From: Bacteroidota bacterium
Lineage (GTDB): Bacteria > Bacteroidota > Bacteroidia > Chitinophagales > Chitinophagaceae
Assembly (NCBI GenBank): GCA_023386045.1
Contig: JAEWKK010000035.1
Span: 1 to 64,000 of the forward strand
Reading direction: 5' to 3'
DNA: 64,000 bases
Shown here: positions 63,476-64,000 of the stretch, in pieces
How positions within the stretch are numbered: position 1 is the stretch's first letter
Layout of the letters: the number at the start of each line of letters is the position of its first letter
The notes under the pieces: model-generated
Databases searched by the model: none
What the model saw: only the letters and a program-made list of their open reading frames with translations
Told to the model about the DNA's origin: nothing
Position numbers and translations under genes: made by a program

Positions 63476-63517
63476 CTGGTTCCCTGCCTGACTGCGTCAC
63501 GCAGGCAGGGAATCCAG
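63476..63517. repeat. Partial tRNA-Leu T-arm carrying the same palindrome, copy 2
   Basis: The same 27-bp palindrome (63483-63509) lies between the TTC and GAAT of a second tRNA 3'-end copy. Confidence 0.75.
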
Positions 63518-63727
63518 TCCCGGGCACAAATACAGAGCGAGTGCGGAGAGCGAAGAGCGAAAATTGATTTGTTCCCCGCTCTTGCTTCGCCTTTGCAGAT
63601 GTTTCGGCGAACGCAGTCTGTTTCTCACTCTCAGATTCATTCCTCCATATTCCAATCCTTTTTTGGATTATCGAACCAATAACCTTTATTCTATCCAAAG
63701 AAAAGTTCACCAATAGAAAACTTTTTG

Positions 63728-63735
63728 TATCTTCG
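63728..63735 (+). promoter_or_regulatory. -7-like box (TATCTTCG) before the HigB gene
   Basis: It is similar to TAnnTTTG and ends 3 nt before the GTG at 63739. Confidence 0.35.
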
Positions 63736-63738
63736 ACT

Positions 63739-64000
63739 GTGTTTAACATAATCACTCGCAAAACTCTGCTTGATTATTGTCGAAAATATCCTGAAGCAGC
63801 GGTTGCTTTACAAAATTGGTATTATGAACTGCTGAAAAGTGAGTTTAAAAACTTTAATGAACTGAAAAAAGTCTATGGCAATGCAAGTTTAGTAAGTGAT
63901 GACAGAGTAGTATTTAACATTATGGGGAATAAATATCGTCTTGTAGCTAGAATAGTGTTTGAGTTTAAGGCTATCCAAATAAAATGGTTTGGTACACATG
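63739..64000 (+). CDS. higB: HigB-family type II toxin, mRNA interferase (partial at window edge)
   Basis: The visible 87 residues start with a GTG codon (VFNIITRKTLLDYCRKYPEAA). They match the HigB family of ribosome-dependent mRNA interferases: the ARRAY ALQNWYYELLKSEFKNFNELK, then DDRVVFNIMGNKYRLVARI and IQIKWFGTH, which ends at the window edge. The partner antitoxin (HigA, an HTH protein) is expected just downstream, outside the window. The location beyond duplicated tRNA ends suggests an island or other acquired segment. Start codon choice is supported by a promoter-like box just upstream. Confidence 0.85.
   Translation, partial: MFNIITRKTLLDYCRKYPEAAVALQNWYYELLKSEFKNFNELKKVYGNASLVSDDRVVFNIMGNKYRLVARIVFEFKAIQIKWFGTH

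Larger units (their letters stand above)
63122..63512 (+). repeat. Tandem ~195-bp direct repeats, each including a tRNA-Leu 3' end
   Basis: Copy 1 (63122-63317) and copy 2 (63318-63512) are almost identical: I see one T missing and one T/A change. Each starts inside the T-arm of the tRNA gene sequence or its partial copy, includes the discriminator region and the hairpin terminator, and ends before the next TCCAG. A third start of the same unit follows at 63513 and then diverges. No open reading frame is seen in 63136-63738. Confidence 0.85.

Noticed and set aside
63281..63517. Extra tRNA-Leu genes
   Set aside because: Only the T-arm and acceptor 3' parts are present, and the T-loop is split by a palindrome, so they cannot make tRNAs.
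63453..63761. A 102-codon minus-strand frame over the tRNA repeat and HigB start
   Set aside because: It reads through the repeat and the toxin gene on the wrong strand.

Overview
The window is a stretch of chromosome from a Bacteroidota bacterium, most likely of the family Chitinophagaceae. This is inferred from gene content, not from a search. The supporting signs are TAnnTTTG-type -7 promoter boxes in place of Shine-Dalgarno sequences, type IX secretion (T9SS) C-terminal sorting domains, an Oar-like and a second TonB-dependent receptor, a Porin_10 barrel, TamB, YtxJ, Mpl, a HYC_CC_PP-type protein and a DUF6580 protein.

Layout. Positions 1-2952 hold a large imperfect palindrome, a 7-bp tandem repeat running into rnhA, a DUF6580 membrane protein, manA and yraN. 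Positions 3011-9173 hold xerD, two T9SS-tail proteins, a sigma factor overlapping a TonB-domain anti-sigma-like protein, a DUF2911 protein and small lipoproteins. Positions 9276-16352 hold an exopeptidase/deacetylase block: an M14 carboxypeptidase, then an operon of PIG-L deacetylase, two tiny membrane proteins and an SSS symporter. Positions 16544-29278 hold gamma-glutamyltransferase, a DinB-fold protein, an outer-membrane barrel, TamB, ribBA and an Oar-like receptor. Positions 29344-37755 hold an amidoligase-type neighbourhood: esterase, ATP-grasp, GCS2 ligase, amidase, amidohydrolase, SGNH hydrolase and class I glutamine amidotransferase. Positions 38102-43134 hold sucC, a lipoprotein, purine-nucleoside phosphorylase and a porin. 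Positions 43203-47370 form a metal-handling island: HYC_CC_PP protein, Cys-rich HMA protein, DtxR-family regulator and TonB receptor around a shared palindromic operator. Positions 47444-53375 hold a glycosyltransferase, a DnaQ-type exonuclease, mpl, a tiny lipoprotein, ytxJ and a fibronectin-repeat T9SS protein. Positions 54737-59899 hold a complete type I-like exporter (TolC, HlyD-like, ABC) with a divergent XRE regulator. Positions 60143-62814 hold an alcohol dehydrogenase and a diheme b / decaheme c cytochrome pair. Positions 63054-64000 hold tRNA-Leu(CAG), tandem duplicated tRNA 3' ends carrying an inserted palindrome, and the start of a HigB toxin.

Recurring themes. (1) Many start codons lie only 3-6 nt downstream of a TAnnTTTG-like box, which suggests leaderless or near-leaderless mRNAs. 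(2) Several intergenic tracts have a heptanucleotide period (141-245, 36164-36187, 37754-37934, 47376-47438, 62823-62870). (3) Operons use 1-4 bp stop/start overlaps. The most promising material for a new system is the amidoligase cluster, the ABC exporter with a degenerate nucleotide-binding domain, the overlooked tiny membrane proteins between the PIG-L and SSS genes, and the tRNA-Leu 3'-end duplications.
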